The notes under the pieces: model-generated
Database searches by the model: none
What the model saw: only the letters and a program-made list of their open reading frames with translations
What the model was told of the DNA's origin: nothing
Assembly: GCA_964019165.1 (NCBI GenBank)
Contig: OZ025279.1
Span: 10,509,117-10,573,116, forward strand
DNA length: 64,000 nt
Reading direction: 5' to 3'
DNA from: Mastigias papua
Lineage: Eukaryota > Cnidaria > Scyphozoa > Rhizostomeae > Mastigiidae
Made by a program: the position numbers and the translations under genes
Shown here: positions 49,461-61,100 of the stretch, piece by piece
Position numbering within the stretch: position 1 is the stretch's first letter
How the letters are laid out: every line of letters starts with the position of its first letter

Positions 49461-50523
49461 GTAAGAATTTTGCAAAATGTACAAGCTCCTAGAAACCACC
49501 CCCAAACATTAATCTGTAGTTCAAGTACATCACGCGAAAATGAACTATATTTCTCATTGGTAACCCCTAGTCACAGGCAAAAGTTTGCAATGTCTTTTGA
49601 AACACTTAATGCTCATTACCGTACGCCCTTTCGGCGGGGCGGTGCGTGCTGGGTGATTAATTTCGTTGCCTGGTGCGCGCCGTTTTGTTCCAAGGCGTTT
49701 TTTCCATGATATATTTTTATGGGTGCCATTTCCGGTAAGGTGGTGACCATATCCAGTGAGGTGGTGGAGGTCTTCTTTCTGAGATGCCCGTTCCAGTTGT
49801 TTTTCCTGCTTTGTTAGTAAATTATTTGTACATATATTTTGAAATTATTATAAGTGGCTGTCGTAGTTGGAACTCGCTGACATCATGTCATTTCCAGATA
49901 TGGCAGCCATAGAATATTTGCATTGATTAGTTGTAGTTTTAGGATTTTATGTGATAAAAAAAAAACACTTAATGTCAATAGTCAACCAGCCAGAAAGGAC
50001 CTTATACTTAGCTGTGTACATTCATCTTAATGTAAGCATAACTGCAGCACTTCTTTGGAGTTCCTTCTTCAAGATGCTATACTCTTAACTTTGCCACTTC
50101 GAAAGAACACTAGTACTTGAATGTGCGGGACTTAATTCAAGAAAGGCTATAAGTGGGGCATTATGAAAACGCCAATGAAAATATGGCGATCAAGGGTATT
50201 ATAGATGCATTTTCCGAGATTCTTAGCTAGCACGACAGATTTTTTTGTATTATTTTGTTACAAAGTGTCTTGAAATTGCACAAATTTGCACAATGTCAAA
50301 GCCAAAATTATCTTCTTACATAATGTTAAGAGAATGGGCTGCTTCTGCTAAATCTTTATCAGACACATGACACGGACCTTTTTTTACTTTCCTTGTCTTC
50401 TTCCATTTGTTTTCGTCTATTTTAATTTCATTATAGAATAACATAAGCTGCTAAGAATAACTGTTATTCCTTCTTTTAAATCAGCATACTTTGTCATTAC
50501 TCGGGTTTTCATTTTGGCCTTAG
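49461..50523. other. Intron D1-D2 linker
   Basis: Contains a GC-rich island (about 49615-49800: gtacgccctttcggcggggc) that contrasts with the surrounding AT-rich intron; possibly a young insertion. Confidence 0.45.
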
Positions 50524-50855
50524 GAAACACTGGCATCATGGATGAGTTTATTGCACTTGCTCGTACTGATTCTCAATTCACTTTCTATGAGGCGAACAAG
50601 GCAGTTAATCAGGCGAAAAATCGGGATATGAATGTATACCCTTTCGATGCAACGAGAGTGAAGCTTTCACAGATAGATGGAGTACCTGGTTCTGATTACA
50701 TCAACGCTAGTCACATTGATGGATACGGTAACAAGAGTGCGTTCATTGCAACTCAAGCACCTTTGTCAACTACATTTGCTGATTTTTGGAGAATGATTTG
50801 GGAGACGGATTCAAGAACCGTGGTCATGTTATCAAAGGAACAAGAAGGCGGACAA
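50524..50855 (+). CDS. RPTP exon: PTP domain D2, N-terminal part
   Basis: 332 nt, enters in phase 1 and leaves in phase 0 (CAA|GTGAGG). Holds KNRDMNVYPFDATRV, SDYINASHIDGY, FIATQAPLSTTFADFWRMIW and TVVML. The Tyr of the KNRY loop is replaced by Asp. Loss of this Tyr is typical of membrane-distal RPTP domains and should weaken phosphotyrosine binding. Confidence 0.92.
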
Positions 50856-53007
50856 GTGAGGATGATATTTGTTATTTTATATGTTGATACTAGTTAAGTT
50901 CAAAAGAGCCTCTACTTAGTCGCACCCTTTTCTAGTTTCGGAAATGTTTCGTTATTCCATGATTACTATTTTATAGTGTAGCTATGCAGAAATTTTCATT
51001 TCTGTTTTCCTTGAATTAGGTTATTATTGACGATTATTACTTTGTCACTGACGGAATTTCAGAGAAGTTTTTGCATTGCTCTGCAAAAACGCGATTCTCA
51101 CCTAATTTTTTCTTTTTCAGGTATATCAGTAAATTAGGAACTTCCTAAATCATAAGAGAGATTCATCCTCAGTCCTTAGCGTTGATATAATCTTGATTAT
51201 AAGTTGCTGTCAGGGATTAAATGGACAACAGCTCATTTCCAGACGCTATAACTTCTCGTAGAAATCTCAATGAAGTACGGAAATATCTAATGACACAAAC
51301 TACTCTATGAATACTACTACTTCAAAAAATACTGGCTTTTGCAAAAGTTCATAAATAATAATGAAAAACAAAATCCTCTCAACTTTTGCTGTTTGTAACA
51401 AAGAGAATTTCCAGTTAGATTTTTTCCAGTTGCATTTCTAAATATATTTAATTAAGACCATAAAACTAATACTACAGCACGAAAAAGCGGTACCATGTTT
51501 TAACCATACTATGGTTAAAACATGGTACCGCTTTTTCGTGCTGTAGTGAAGTTCTGTAGTACCAACAGACTTTTCGCATAAAACTAATACTACTAGGGTA
51601 AGAACCATTTACAACAAATCATCATCAGCATGTCATCTTGACCATAAGATATGAATTGAAGAATAGAAGCATGGCATGCAACTTCCGACGTCATACTTTC
51701 AGAGCCATTTCTGACAATAGTAATCCATGATGAATCAAGCATACACTTGTCTTAAATCGGTAGTGCCAGTAATGACAAAAATCCGAGGAAAATTAGCTGT
51801 TACAAATTTGCGAGAAAACCGAATAGACTCTAATTAAGTGAGAAGACAAGCCAGTTGCTTCATTTTCAAAACATATGAAAATGAAATGAAATGGAATTAA
51901 GTTGCCAGCTCAGCTTTGCAATTAGAATTAAAGCATGGAAATGATATCACCAGGTTGGCAGAAGACTCAAAAGGTAGCTCAAGTTGGTAGCTACACTGCA
52001 ATTGTCCAAGACTCTTCAAACTATGCAGTCTACTAATGTTACAGCATAAATACACAGAATGCAGATGAAATGCATAAAGATACTATGATGTACTAGAAGG
52101 CATAAAATTTGTCATGCAAAGATAAAGTTTCCTAAATGGCAGAAAATTAAAACCACCAGATGGAAAGAAACTTAAGGGATTCTGTGGATATGTTATAGGG
52201 TAATTTCGAATTTCTGCTTTGTTAAAACTTTCATGAAAAAACTGCTGACTTGGCATAGAACTTTTTCAGTCATGAATTTTCATGAACGGAATTCACCTAC
52301 GGAATAAAACAGAATGTGGAAATTTTTATGTAAACAAATTAAGTTGTGCTCCTCAATCTGTTCTATCCTATTTCTGTCACTATAGAGCCTCTCAAGATGT
52401 TTGTTATGATGCTAACAAACGCTTGCAATACTGCATCAAATGTTACCTCTGACTTATCCCTTCTAGAAAAATCAGAACAATTAAATATTCTAAAAGTTAC
52501 ATTAAAGTACATAAATGTAACTTACTTTTTTCCAAAAATCATTCAGGCCAACACGTTAAGGCATTTCAGATTTTTAGCTCATTGAATGGACAGTTTTTTA
52601 TAGTCACCATTGTCATTGGTGATGGTCTTTGTTCTGCATTTTCCTTGTTCTATAGCATCAATTTTATTCATGTTAGCAGTTATGACGATGGTATTGTTAA
52701 AGGTGATAATAATAATGAAGACACTAATGACAATGAAAATTACAACTTTAATTCTAAATTCAAATATCGATGAATATATTCTGTTTCGTTTTGCATTTAC
52801 TCGTGGGCGTTCTTCTATTTGTCTCTCAGAATGATCTTTTACTGCCTGACAGCAACCGTGTTATTCAATTTTATTGATGAGAGACTCTCAACATTGATAA
52901 TAGTATATTTTCTGTAATTTTACACTTCATCAATCTAAGCATAGATACTCTATATCCGAGTTAAAGAAAAACTTCATATTTTTAATTTGTTCTTTACTCA
53001 TTTCAAG
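50856..53007. other. Intron within D2
   Basis: No exon. Holds the perfect hairpin 51471-51547 flanked by short direct repeats. Confidence 0.5.
51471..51547. repeat. Perfect 37-bp inverted repeat with 3-nt loop
   Basis: Left arm 51471-51507 starts actacagcacgaaaaagcgg; the right arm 51511-51547 is its exact reverse complement; the loop is act. Outside it the word cataaaactaatactac is found on both sides (51459-51475 and 51579-51594). Confidence 0.95.
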
Positions 53008-53133
53008 GTCAAAGTGAACTGCTATTGGCCCAAGGATGGTTCAACACAAATTGGAAATTGGATCATTGAAATACTGAGCACAGATGTCTATAATGATTAT
53101 ACCTTACGAGAGTTGAAGCTAACGAATTCAGAG
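53008..53133 (+). CDS. RPTP exon: PTP domain D2, middle part
   Basis: 126 nt, phase 0-0. Encodes VKVNCYWPKDG, the counterpart of KCAQYWP, then the strand pair IGNWIIEILSTD and YTLRELKLTNSE. Short and not visible as a long reading frame; supported by the YWP motif, acceptor tttcaag, donor GAG|GTAATT and frame agreement with both neighbours. Confidence 0.85.
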
Positions 53134-53633
53134 GTAATTAACATATTAAATCAGCTATAGTATATGTACTTATGGATGGCGAGCATGATTCATGCATTTA
53201 GAAGTTTAATTTGAAGACATAGAAACAGTATACCAGTCATCAGGAACTGTTGACAGTGGGAACTGGTAACTGAGCTGGTGGGCAAGAAATCTAATGCAAT
53301 TCTGTTACCTAGTTAAACAATACAGTAGCTTCGGAAGGCTGACAGTAGCTACCGGAAGCTTCCAATAGGAAGTGAATTTAACTCTAGTCTACTTACTTTG
53401 ATACTTGCTCACTTAGTTGATAATTTAATCAAGTCACATGCCGGTCAATGATGTCTGCTTATAATTAATGAAAACTGAAGAGACATTTTGTAAGTTAGCT
53501 AAAGGGGTCTTATTAGAGCAAAAGTTATCCTTCTTTGGAACCACTTGCCCCTTCATTTCTATGTGACCAGTACAAATGAGCAATATAAGATTTCAGGTAT
53601 CTATCTGGTAGCATGATAATTATTCTTTTACAG
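53134..53633. other. Intron within D2 before WPD exon
   Basis: Nothing recognised. Confidence 0.5.
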
Positions 53634-53785
53634 GACAATCAATCCCATGTTGTGCATCACTACCAATATACTTCATGGCCAGATAGTGCACCTCCAGAGT
53701 CAGCATCTGGCATTATTGATCTAATTGGACGGGTTTCAAAATGGAGTGCATCTACTGGAAACAGAGTAGTAACTGTGCATTGCAG
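53634..53785 (+). CDS. RPTP exon: PTP domain D2, WPD loop
   Basis: 152 nt, enters in phase 0 and leaves in phase 2. Encodes VVHHYQYTSWPDSAPP and ends at VVTVHC inside the active-site signature, with the intron splitting the Ser codon after Cys. WPD is retained, whereas many vertebrate RPTP D2 domains have WPE or another change there. Confidence 0.92.
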
Positions 53786-54867
53786 GTATGTGGATTTAAG
53801 AGCAAGATATTTTGATAAAAGCTCTTTTCGATGGATGACAAGCATTTTATTAGTGAGATAGATATCAAGAACCTGGAAAAGTTAGAGATCGGATATTTTT
53901 TTCCAGTAGGCAATAATGAAGCCATTGTTGCTTCTCTGTTTCAATGACAATGTTCCTATGTGGTGAATTTGTTGATTCCCACAATATTTAATCACTTAAT
54001 GTAAGCTCTTGTTTATTCACAAGCCCTTCGCAAGTCCCAACTTCCCAGCAGATAACGCTCCACAAATCATAACAGAGGATTTTGATAAACAGAAACGATG
54101 AATAGTTAAAAAATTCGAAAGATGAACGCAATATATGTAAATCAATGTCTCAAACCGATCAGTCACAAGTTCACCTTTCACTTGAATCACGTCGCCAGCC
54201 GTCCGTAGATTACGCATCTCCTCACTTAAAACTCCATTTTCCAATCTTCCACCCTCGAGCTAATTTGCACTACAATGGTACAATGGTTTAAGTCCTTCCT
54301 CTTCCGCTACTGCACCGTCAGTTTCCGACACCTAAACGAGTAATAATATGGTATTATTTAGTGAAGCATCATTGATGAACTTCTCAGAATTATTGTCAAT
54401 GCCAGAAGTTCCTCTGTGATGACTAGACCAGTGTCGTATTAGTCATATTGTGTGGTTTTTGAACTTTGTTTTTCGATTACTGTACAACATCCCTCATCTG
54501 CCAACAATACCATATCATCTCATCAACAATCGAAACCTCACACACTGTTTCTTACTCATCAGTGTTTCATTGCAGACCACTCCATCTTTTTTGGCATCTC
54601 CTATATATTACGTTCAGGAAATCAGGATTAGTACACCTGATCCACTCAAATATGTAAGAACCACTTTTGAAGTCCTTCCAGCCCACAACTTTCCTTAACC
54701 ACGCGTTCTCCAGCTATTGCGCCCGTGCCTCCTTTATTGCCATTGCAGGAAGTACACGGTTGTATTTCCTTTCTTATTTTGTGAATAACAGTAATGTTGT
54801 GTATGAAAGTTGCCATTAACCATTACAAGACTGCTTTGTGACTGCAGTGACTTACCTTGTGCTTTAG
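53786..54867. other. Intron splitting the D2 active-site codon
   Basis: Nothing recognised. Confidence 0.5.
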
Positions 54868-55003
54868 TGCTGGAGTTGGTAGGACAGGCGTTTTCATCGC
54901 GTTGACAAACCTGATTGAGAGACTGAAAACCGAGTCTGTTGTAGACGTGTATCAAACAATAAAGAGATTGCTCCAACAAAGATCTGAAATAGTACAAACC
55001 AAG
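54868..55003 (+). CDS. RPTP exon: PTP domain D2, active-site loop
   Basis: 136 nt, enters in phase 2 and leaves in phase 0. Completes HCSAGVGRTG across the intron, a full match to the PTP signature including Cys and Arg, followed by VFIALTNLIERLK and the Q-loop region RSEIVQTK. Confidence 0.92.
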
Positions 55004-55100
55004 GTATGCTATTGAATATTAAAGAAGAACACTTTCAAAAATAGATTCAGGACAATTAGATTTGAAAATTAGTGATAACACATTTCTTTGAGAGAGTAGG

Positions 55101-55400
55101 ATGGATGGGAAACCGGAAAGAAGGAAAGAAGGACGGGAAAAAGGGATATACGAAGGAGGGAAGGAAGGAGGGAAGGAAGGAAGGAAGGAAGGAAGGAAGA
55201 AAGGAAGGAAGGAAGGAAGGAAGGAAAGAAGAAAGGAAGGAAGGAAGGAAGGAAGGATGGATGGATGGATGGATGGATGGATGGATGGATGGATGGATGG
55301 ATGGATGGATGGATGGATGGATGGATGGATGGATGGACGGACGGACGGACGGACGGACGGACGGACGGATGGATGGATGGAAGGAAGGAAGGAAGGAAAA
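55101..55400. repeat. Tetranucleotide repeat block
   Basis: (GGAA)n at 55165-55256, (GGAT)n at 55257-55336, (GGAC)n at 55337-55368, then GGAT and GGAA again. Long open frames on both strands here are artefacts. It lies in the last intron. Confidence 0.95.
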
Positions 55401-55652
55401 CAGACATACATAGTGGTGGATGAAGGGAAGAAGCTAAGCTTCCACCTATGTTGGGTTACTATCATATGATAACGATGCTTAGCATTTAACTTTTAGTTTG
55501 AAGTATGCGAATTGGTATCACGGCGATTATAGTCTATCTTGATGATATAATTGTTAGTTTTTAAGGTTATGAAAGATTGGTTTGCTTGTGTCAGATAAAA
55601 TCAGAACCACTGAAAAAACATGAGTCCTCTGACAATTTCTTTTCTTTTTCAG

Positions 55653-55712
55653 GATCAGTATGACTTCTGTTATCAAGCATTGCAGGAATATTTGATTTCA
55701 TTTGATCATTAA
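55653..55712 (+). CDS. RPTP last exon: end of D2 and stop codon
   Basis: 60 nt. Starts in phase 0 after a ctttttcag acceptor and encodes DQYDFCYQALQEYLISFDH followed by TAA. QTK from the previous exon plus DQYDFCYQAL gives the usual QT-x-x-QY-x-F-x-Y-x-A-L end of a PTP domain, so the protein ends directly after D2 with almost no tail. Confidence 0.9.
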   Translation, partial: DQYDFCYQALQEYLISFDH

Positions 55713-55789
55713 TCGCTTGTTTGCTAATGGTTTATACATTTGAGCTGCATTACATTTCTATATACCCACTATTGTTGCTTAATGTAGGG

Positions 55790-56445
55790 TAAAGCCTAGT
55801 TCATACTTCGTAATTTTTCTTAAACTTATGTGCTTAACACCGGGCCGGTGCCAGACAGTCTGCTCCATAATCCGCTGTAAGTTCCTTAGCATGCTTACGC
55901 AAAAATAGTGAAGACATGATGCAATTCCTTCGATCGGTAAGCAACCAAGTTACGGAGTTGAAGGTAGTTTAAGTTTTTCATTATCCTTAAGCGCCTTCAC
56001 ATACAAAACGCAGCACCGGCTACATAATATGCACTTTTTGCATTCCAATCCATATTAGTCACATTCTACAATATGCACTTCCTTTTCTGCACTCACGTTG
56101 CCTACCACATTTTTAATATGGACAACTTTAAAGCAAAATTGTGCGAAGTGCATGAATATCTGCGTTTATATAGCTATACACCTAAAGAATATCGGTACTC
56201 AATCAGAGTTCAAAACCCCTCGCGTGATAGTGGTGAATCATTTATGATCGATGCAGAAACATTTCCACTTATGTAATGCATACAATGCAAGAAGTTTCGA
56301 AATCAATTTTGGTTAAGGCCCAAGTATACAGAGGCGCAGTTTGCTTGAGGACGTGTATGCATTTTGCTTGCGCATTTACAACAGATAATTTCTCTTAATC
56401 CGTTTAGCACTTAAGCATTAATTTTCATGTATGAACCGGGTTTTA
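55790..56445. mobile_element. MITE-like element in the presumed 3' UTR
   Basis: Ends are inverted: left taaagcctagttcatacttc; right, reversed, taaaacccggttcatacatg, with similarity continuing about 20 bp further. A 67-codon frame inside (56073-56276) has no known features. It lies 78 bp after the RPTP stop codon. Confidence 0.6.
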
Positions 56446-56492
56446 TCCTTGCAAATTATTACATTATTGCCATACTATACTTATCAATTTAA

Positions 56493-56498
56493 AATAAA
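56493..56498 (+). promoter_or_regulatory. Candidate polyadenylation signal of the RPTP gene
   Basis: First AATAAA on the plus strand that I see after the stop codon. If used, the 3' UTR would be about 0.8 kb and would contain the MITE-like element at 55790-56445. Position only; no cleavage site can be shown. Confidence 0.3.
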
Positions 56499-57149
56499 CC
56501 TTTTTCACGCATAGGAAAGATTCTTCCTGTTGATATTTGAAAAAGTTCAATATTCCCTGGCCTAAGTGTAATACTTCACCTTATGTGACTTACAATTTCT
56601 AAGCATAAAGTTGAAATAGTCCTCATCCCCTATTCTCTATTCTATGTTTGAAGATTCAAGTGACTTTGATCACAAAGCATTTTCCGATTAGTAAAGGATG
56701 CTCTTTCCATTTTTGTCAAGATTTCCTCTATTAGACTACGTTCACACTTGTACCGGATGAATTTTCATCCGCTACAAAAGTGTTACGGATCAGCCTTGCG
56801 TTCACACTATTAAAAGTGATCCGATAAACTTTTGTACTTGTTATCAGGACTAATTTTGAACCTGCTAGGGAGAAGGTACAATTGTGTATCTGTGCGGGTC
56901 TAAAACTGTACCGATGCAATGTAAACGCTTTAATCCGTATCAATTTTTATGCTGATCCACAACGAGGCGATCTTTCTGTGGCAACGGGGCTACATCAAAA
57001 TGTCTTTTGTCGAATTTTTGGCGGTCAAATTCAATTTTGCTAGCACTATACGTATGAAAAGCAGTGCAATGAATCCGAAGTTACAACACAAACTTATTTC
57101 AACTCTGTTGATTGTTCTCAGTCAACTCATTGCTGCATTAATGCTAAAT

Positions 57150-57470
57150 GCTCAGCTGGCTAGCATCGTCGGTCAAATTCACAGGAGACGAAGACGGGAT
57201 TTTATGTCTTTGCTAGATGTTATTGCCAGAGTTCAGAGAATCAGCAGGCAACCAGGAAAGAGTCGTAGATTTTGGGTAAGGCTAGGAAGAACACGTTCTT
57301 GGTGGAACAATTGTTTGCTTGGAATTGTGGTCCCAGAAGAAAAGAGAGAAAACTTCCGTATCCCAAGGAGAATTTTATGAAACTGTGTGACTTTGTCAGG
57401 CCTTTTGTAGAAAAGCAAACTACCAGTTTCTGTGTACCAATATCTGTGGACAAGCTGAAAAGTTTTCAAC
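57150..57470 (+). pseudogene. Harbinger transposase, N-terminal fragment
   Basis: Plus strand: RRFWVRLGRTRSWWNNCLLG, then VVPEEKRENFRIPRR, frameshift near 57370, then FMKLCDFVRPFVEKQTTSF and VPISVDKL. This is the N-terminal region that comes before the helix-turn-helix in Harbinger transposases (compare VELQLAVTLYYLSDE in the relic at 29615). The DDE domain is deleted. Confidence 0.75.
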
Positions 57471-57710
57471 TGCTTGTGAGCCTGCCCATATTTCGATGCT
57501 TTCTTTGTACAATGCAGATACACCTCTGCCACCTCCACTCATCCTCCCCGAACCTATAGCCTTGCAAAAACTTGCTTTAATTCTCTTAATCTTGGGTATT
57601 ATCATGTCTTTTCCTATAACATTTAGGTTTCTAAAGTTTGGAAACTCTTGTTCACTGACACCACTTCCTTCTTTTGGATATTTTTCTCGAAAACGTTCTT
57701 TTTTCCTCAT
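57420..57710 (-). pseudogene. Myb/SANT-like accessory protein, C-terminal fragment
   Basis: Minus strand: IIPKIKRIKASFCKAIGSGR, then GGGRGVSALYKESIEIWAG. The layout matches the Myb-like relic at 27040-27600 (KLKAIRLTYRTAINLGRKCG, LGRVTE). Such proteins help Harbinger transposase reach DNA and the nucleus. Confidence 0.55.
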
Positions 57711-58122
57711 ACTTGCTTTTCACTGTTTCTTAATCTAGGCTAGCTGCTATTGTGCTGGTTTTACAATCAATAATTACATGTAGCAAAAAGAATGACTTCC
57801 TCCGCCGATATGAAATTTTTTTCGATATTCTTTCCATTTTTCCTTCCTTGCAATGGTTTATAATGTGAGACATTGCGGTAAGACTTCTGGAAACTTTGAG
57901 GAGAAGTTTACAAAAGTAAAATGATGCTGTTAAAACGTTCGCAGGAGTTTTGATCAATAAAAGTACGCATGCGCAAAATGCTGTACAGAAATTTGCTAAG
58001 GTACATTGTGAACGCGATAGCAAAGCGAACTAATACTGTACCGGCACAGTGTGAACGCAAATGACCCGCAACACTTTTGTATCTGATCGAAATTAATGCG
58101 GTACAGTGTGAACGTAGCCTTA

Positions 58123-61100
58123 GTTTCTGAGCTACAGATTTGTCGCTTTTAGTATTGATTTTAGTTTTGATCAGACGTAAGGCCTTATACTAATAATGAT
58201 AACCTCTTCTATCCCATCATTTTTTTGTAGAGAATAGCATGTCTTTCACGTTAGGCTGTAATATTGGCACACTTTTGACTTTGAATAAATACATAATGCA
58301 CACTTGGCAGTGGCATATTGCAGGAAATACCTTTTCTGAAACTTGTAGCTACTCGCAATAATAAGTTTTCATTACAGCGTTAGTTAATGTTAGCATTTAA
58401 CTCGTATACTGCAATCATTTTTGGATTGCTGCGGATTCTGGACGTTTAGCAACAGCATTTGATTACATAATTTAATTCTTGTTGTTATGACATTCATGTG
58501 TTTGACTGATCCTGTGAATCAGTATAGTGTAATTCAATAGTTGCGCCTTGGAATGACAGTATCGTATTTTTACTGAATGAGACATTGCCTCGCATAGCAT
58601 CTGAAGAAACTGCTGTTGTTGTTGGATCACTGCTCATTTGTGGGCATGTTTATGCTTGCGTTCCTAATAAAGATGTAGGAGATATGCATTTTTCTTCTAC
58701 TTGTAGCAGACTCCAGTAACCCCGTGCATGACGTCTGCAAAACTGGAGCAGAAAATGGAGCACAATATCTCCCCTTCTACTCTGCGAATATTTATAGTTA
58801 AAGTTTATGCTCTAAGTAGCGATGCACGCTTTTCATTGTGATAAACTTCGCTACTCATTTATTAGATCTAAAAGTTAGCGAATGCTCTGTTTCTGTATGT
58901 ATTTGGGTGTGGTATGGGCGTGATCAAATAATGGTGAATTGTCGTACAACATAGCAACAATGTGATGAAATGTAGTATAGACGAAGCTTCTATCATAACT
59001 AGCATATCTTGTTGTTATAGTCGTTGCTACAGTATTCTGGCTTGTATTCCCGCTGCGGGTTGTTTTGACCCGTCCTCTTAATTCAATGCGGATTTACTAG
59101 AGAAGCAGAAGTATTAGGGGAGCGGAAATATTATTTCAATGTGTTGGAATATTTTCTGCAAATATTCAAAAGCTTACTTTGAAAGGTGACTTTTCTCTCA
59201 GGGTATGGGCTTTTTAGCAAGAAAATAGCGAAGAACTACTATCGATCCATACTTCACATCCAAATATTATACGCTTTTTACTGTTCGCAGCTTTTTCTTG
59301 CTTCCTTCATCATTGATTATTTGTATGGCCTGAATATTAGCGAGAGCAGGAATTCAAGAGAGTGTGCGGTTTTTTGAATTATCACAGCGGCTCAAATGTC
59401 CCAAACTCAGTCCCTCATCGAATCATCGATTGAGGGAATGCTAATGCAAAATGTTATTGAGGGAAGCAGAATAAATCTCAAAACTAACACTGGGACAGTA
59501 GTAGCAGAAAGAAATACCGCCTTTACTGAGAGGTGATGTTATTTTGCTATCAGAGGATAATGTGAAAAAAGGCGAAAGGAATATGGTCTGAAGTAAATTA
59601 AGAAGAAGGTGGTTCAATTCAAACAGTGACACTGAAAGCTCAGAAGGACAGGTAATTTGATTTATCCACCAACTGCATTTACTTGATGGTAACAAAGAGC
59701 CAGTAAGTGATGACATTGCAACAGCAATAATACATAGTCCTGATAAATTAACTAACGCAAAGTCCAGAAGACTGAAGCCAGTTGAAGTAGTACGTCAAGG
59801 CTTGGCGATTATTTGCAAATCTCAAATACCCAGAGGACCCCAGAGTGGCTAGTCCTTTGAGACGCTTAGGTTGAGTGATTCCGTTTTTTCAACACAGTGG
59901 TTGTATCCAGTTTCCCAGAGGAGCTGCATAGAATGTTGCATGAACAGAGTCTAAGGGGAGTTTTGAGTTGAATTGTGTCGTGAGAGCACACTAGGAGCAG
60001 GTGGACTTGAACACGTTCATTCCATAAACAGCCTAGTCGAAATGAGCGACGCAAAGTCATGCTTTTGGTAAGTGCATTTATTCTCAAAGTTGCGGATTGG
60101 AGGAAGAATAAACGTTAGCTACTGATTATTATGGTTTGTCGTGTTTAATAGTTTGTATTAACCTACAATTTATAAAAACGTACTTACTGATACATCTCTG
60201 ACAAAATATTTATGTTCATGAGAACAGGTCGATTCCTCAGTACCAATATTGCTAAGGAAGTGAAAGTACATATTTTTATAACAAAAAAAACTTTCGAGCA
60301 AAAGCAGATTTTTCCAGTTTACTTTTGACACTCAGCCCGAATGCGTTTCTTAAATGCTTCTTTATTTTTGACTGATTTGAGTCTCGTGTTTCTTATAGAC
60401 TTGTTTCGTTACACTTCTTGATATTCCAATTTGCTGAAATATATGCATTTTATTAAATTTGTATATTACTATCAACGAGGCAGAGATAATCTTTCACAGT
60501 ATAGGCCAAAGACAGGAATACTTGGGATAAGCTGTAATACAATGCACCAATACATGGGCGAAGAGCAATTTGAAAGAGAATACGGCATTCGAATTTTACA
60601 AACCTATTCGAAAACCGTAGATTGCCCTCATCATCAATGAGGGGATACTGACACAGCGATATTGAGATATGGCTATATGTCTTACTTCGATATGTTATTT
60701 TCAGGCCTTTCAAAATGACCTCCACTACAATCTATGCACAGTTTTAGGCTGTTTGACCGAACACCAGAACAGTTAGCTCGTTTTTCTTCTGAGATGTTAA
60801 AACCCTTTCACTAGGTGTCAAATGCTAAAAACATGTCAAATTTTCTCCTTTACTTTGTTCTGCTACAGTTGTGAACAAAACAAATTAATACTTCGCTAAA
60901 CCTGTTCTGTAGGGTGGATGGGTAAAGAATGAATAGATTTATGTGCTACAAAATCAATTTTCACATCCTCCGTAAGAGCAGAAGCAGTGCCATGCTGCCA
61001 TAACCGCCTCAGCACCATTCTCCTCTAATGCTTTTATAAGATAAACATCTAGACCTGCTGGCAAGCAGTGATGTGCTTATCAATCTTTATTGATTGGCCT

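Larger units (their letters stand above)
56734..58119. mobile_element. PIF/Harbinger element, internal-deletion derivative
   Basis: 1,386 bp. Ends: left gactacgttcacacttgtac; right, reversed, ggctacgttcacactgtacc. The 3-bp sequence TTA flanks both sides (56731-56733 and 58120-58122), which is the Harbinger target-site pattern. It holds the start of a transposase on plus and the end of a Myb-like protein on minus, arranged tail to tail. Confidence 0.85.

Noticed and set aside
55019..55469. Open frames rich in Lys-Glu-Gly, Met-Asp-Gly and Pro-Ser
   Set aside because: Translations of the GGAA/GGAT/GGAC tetranucleotide block in the last intron.
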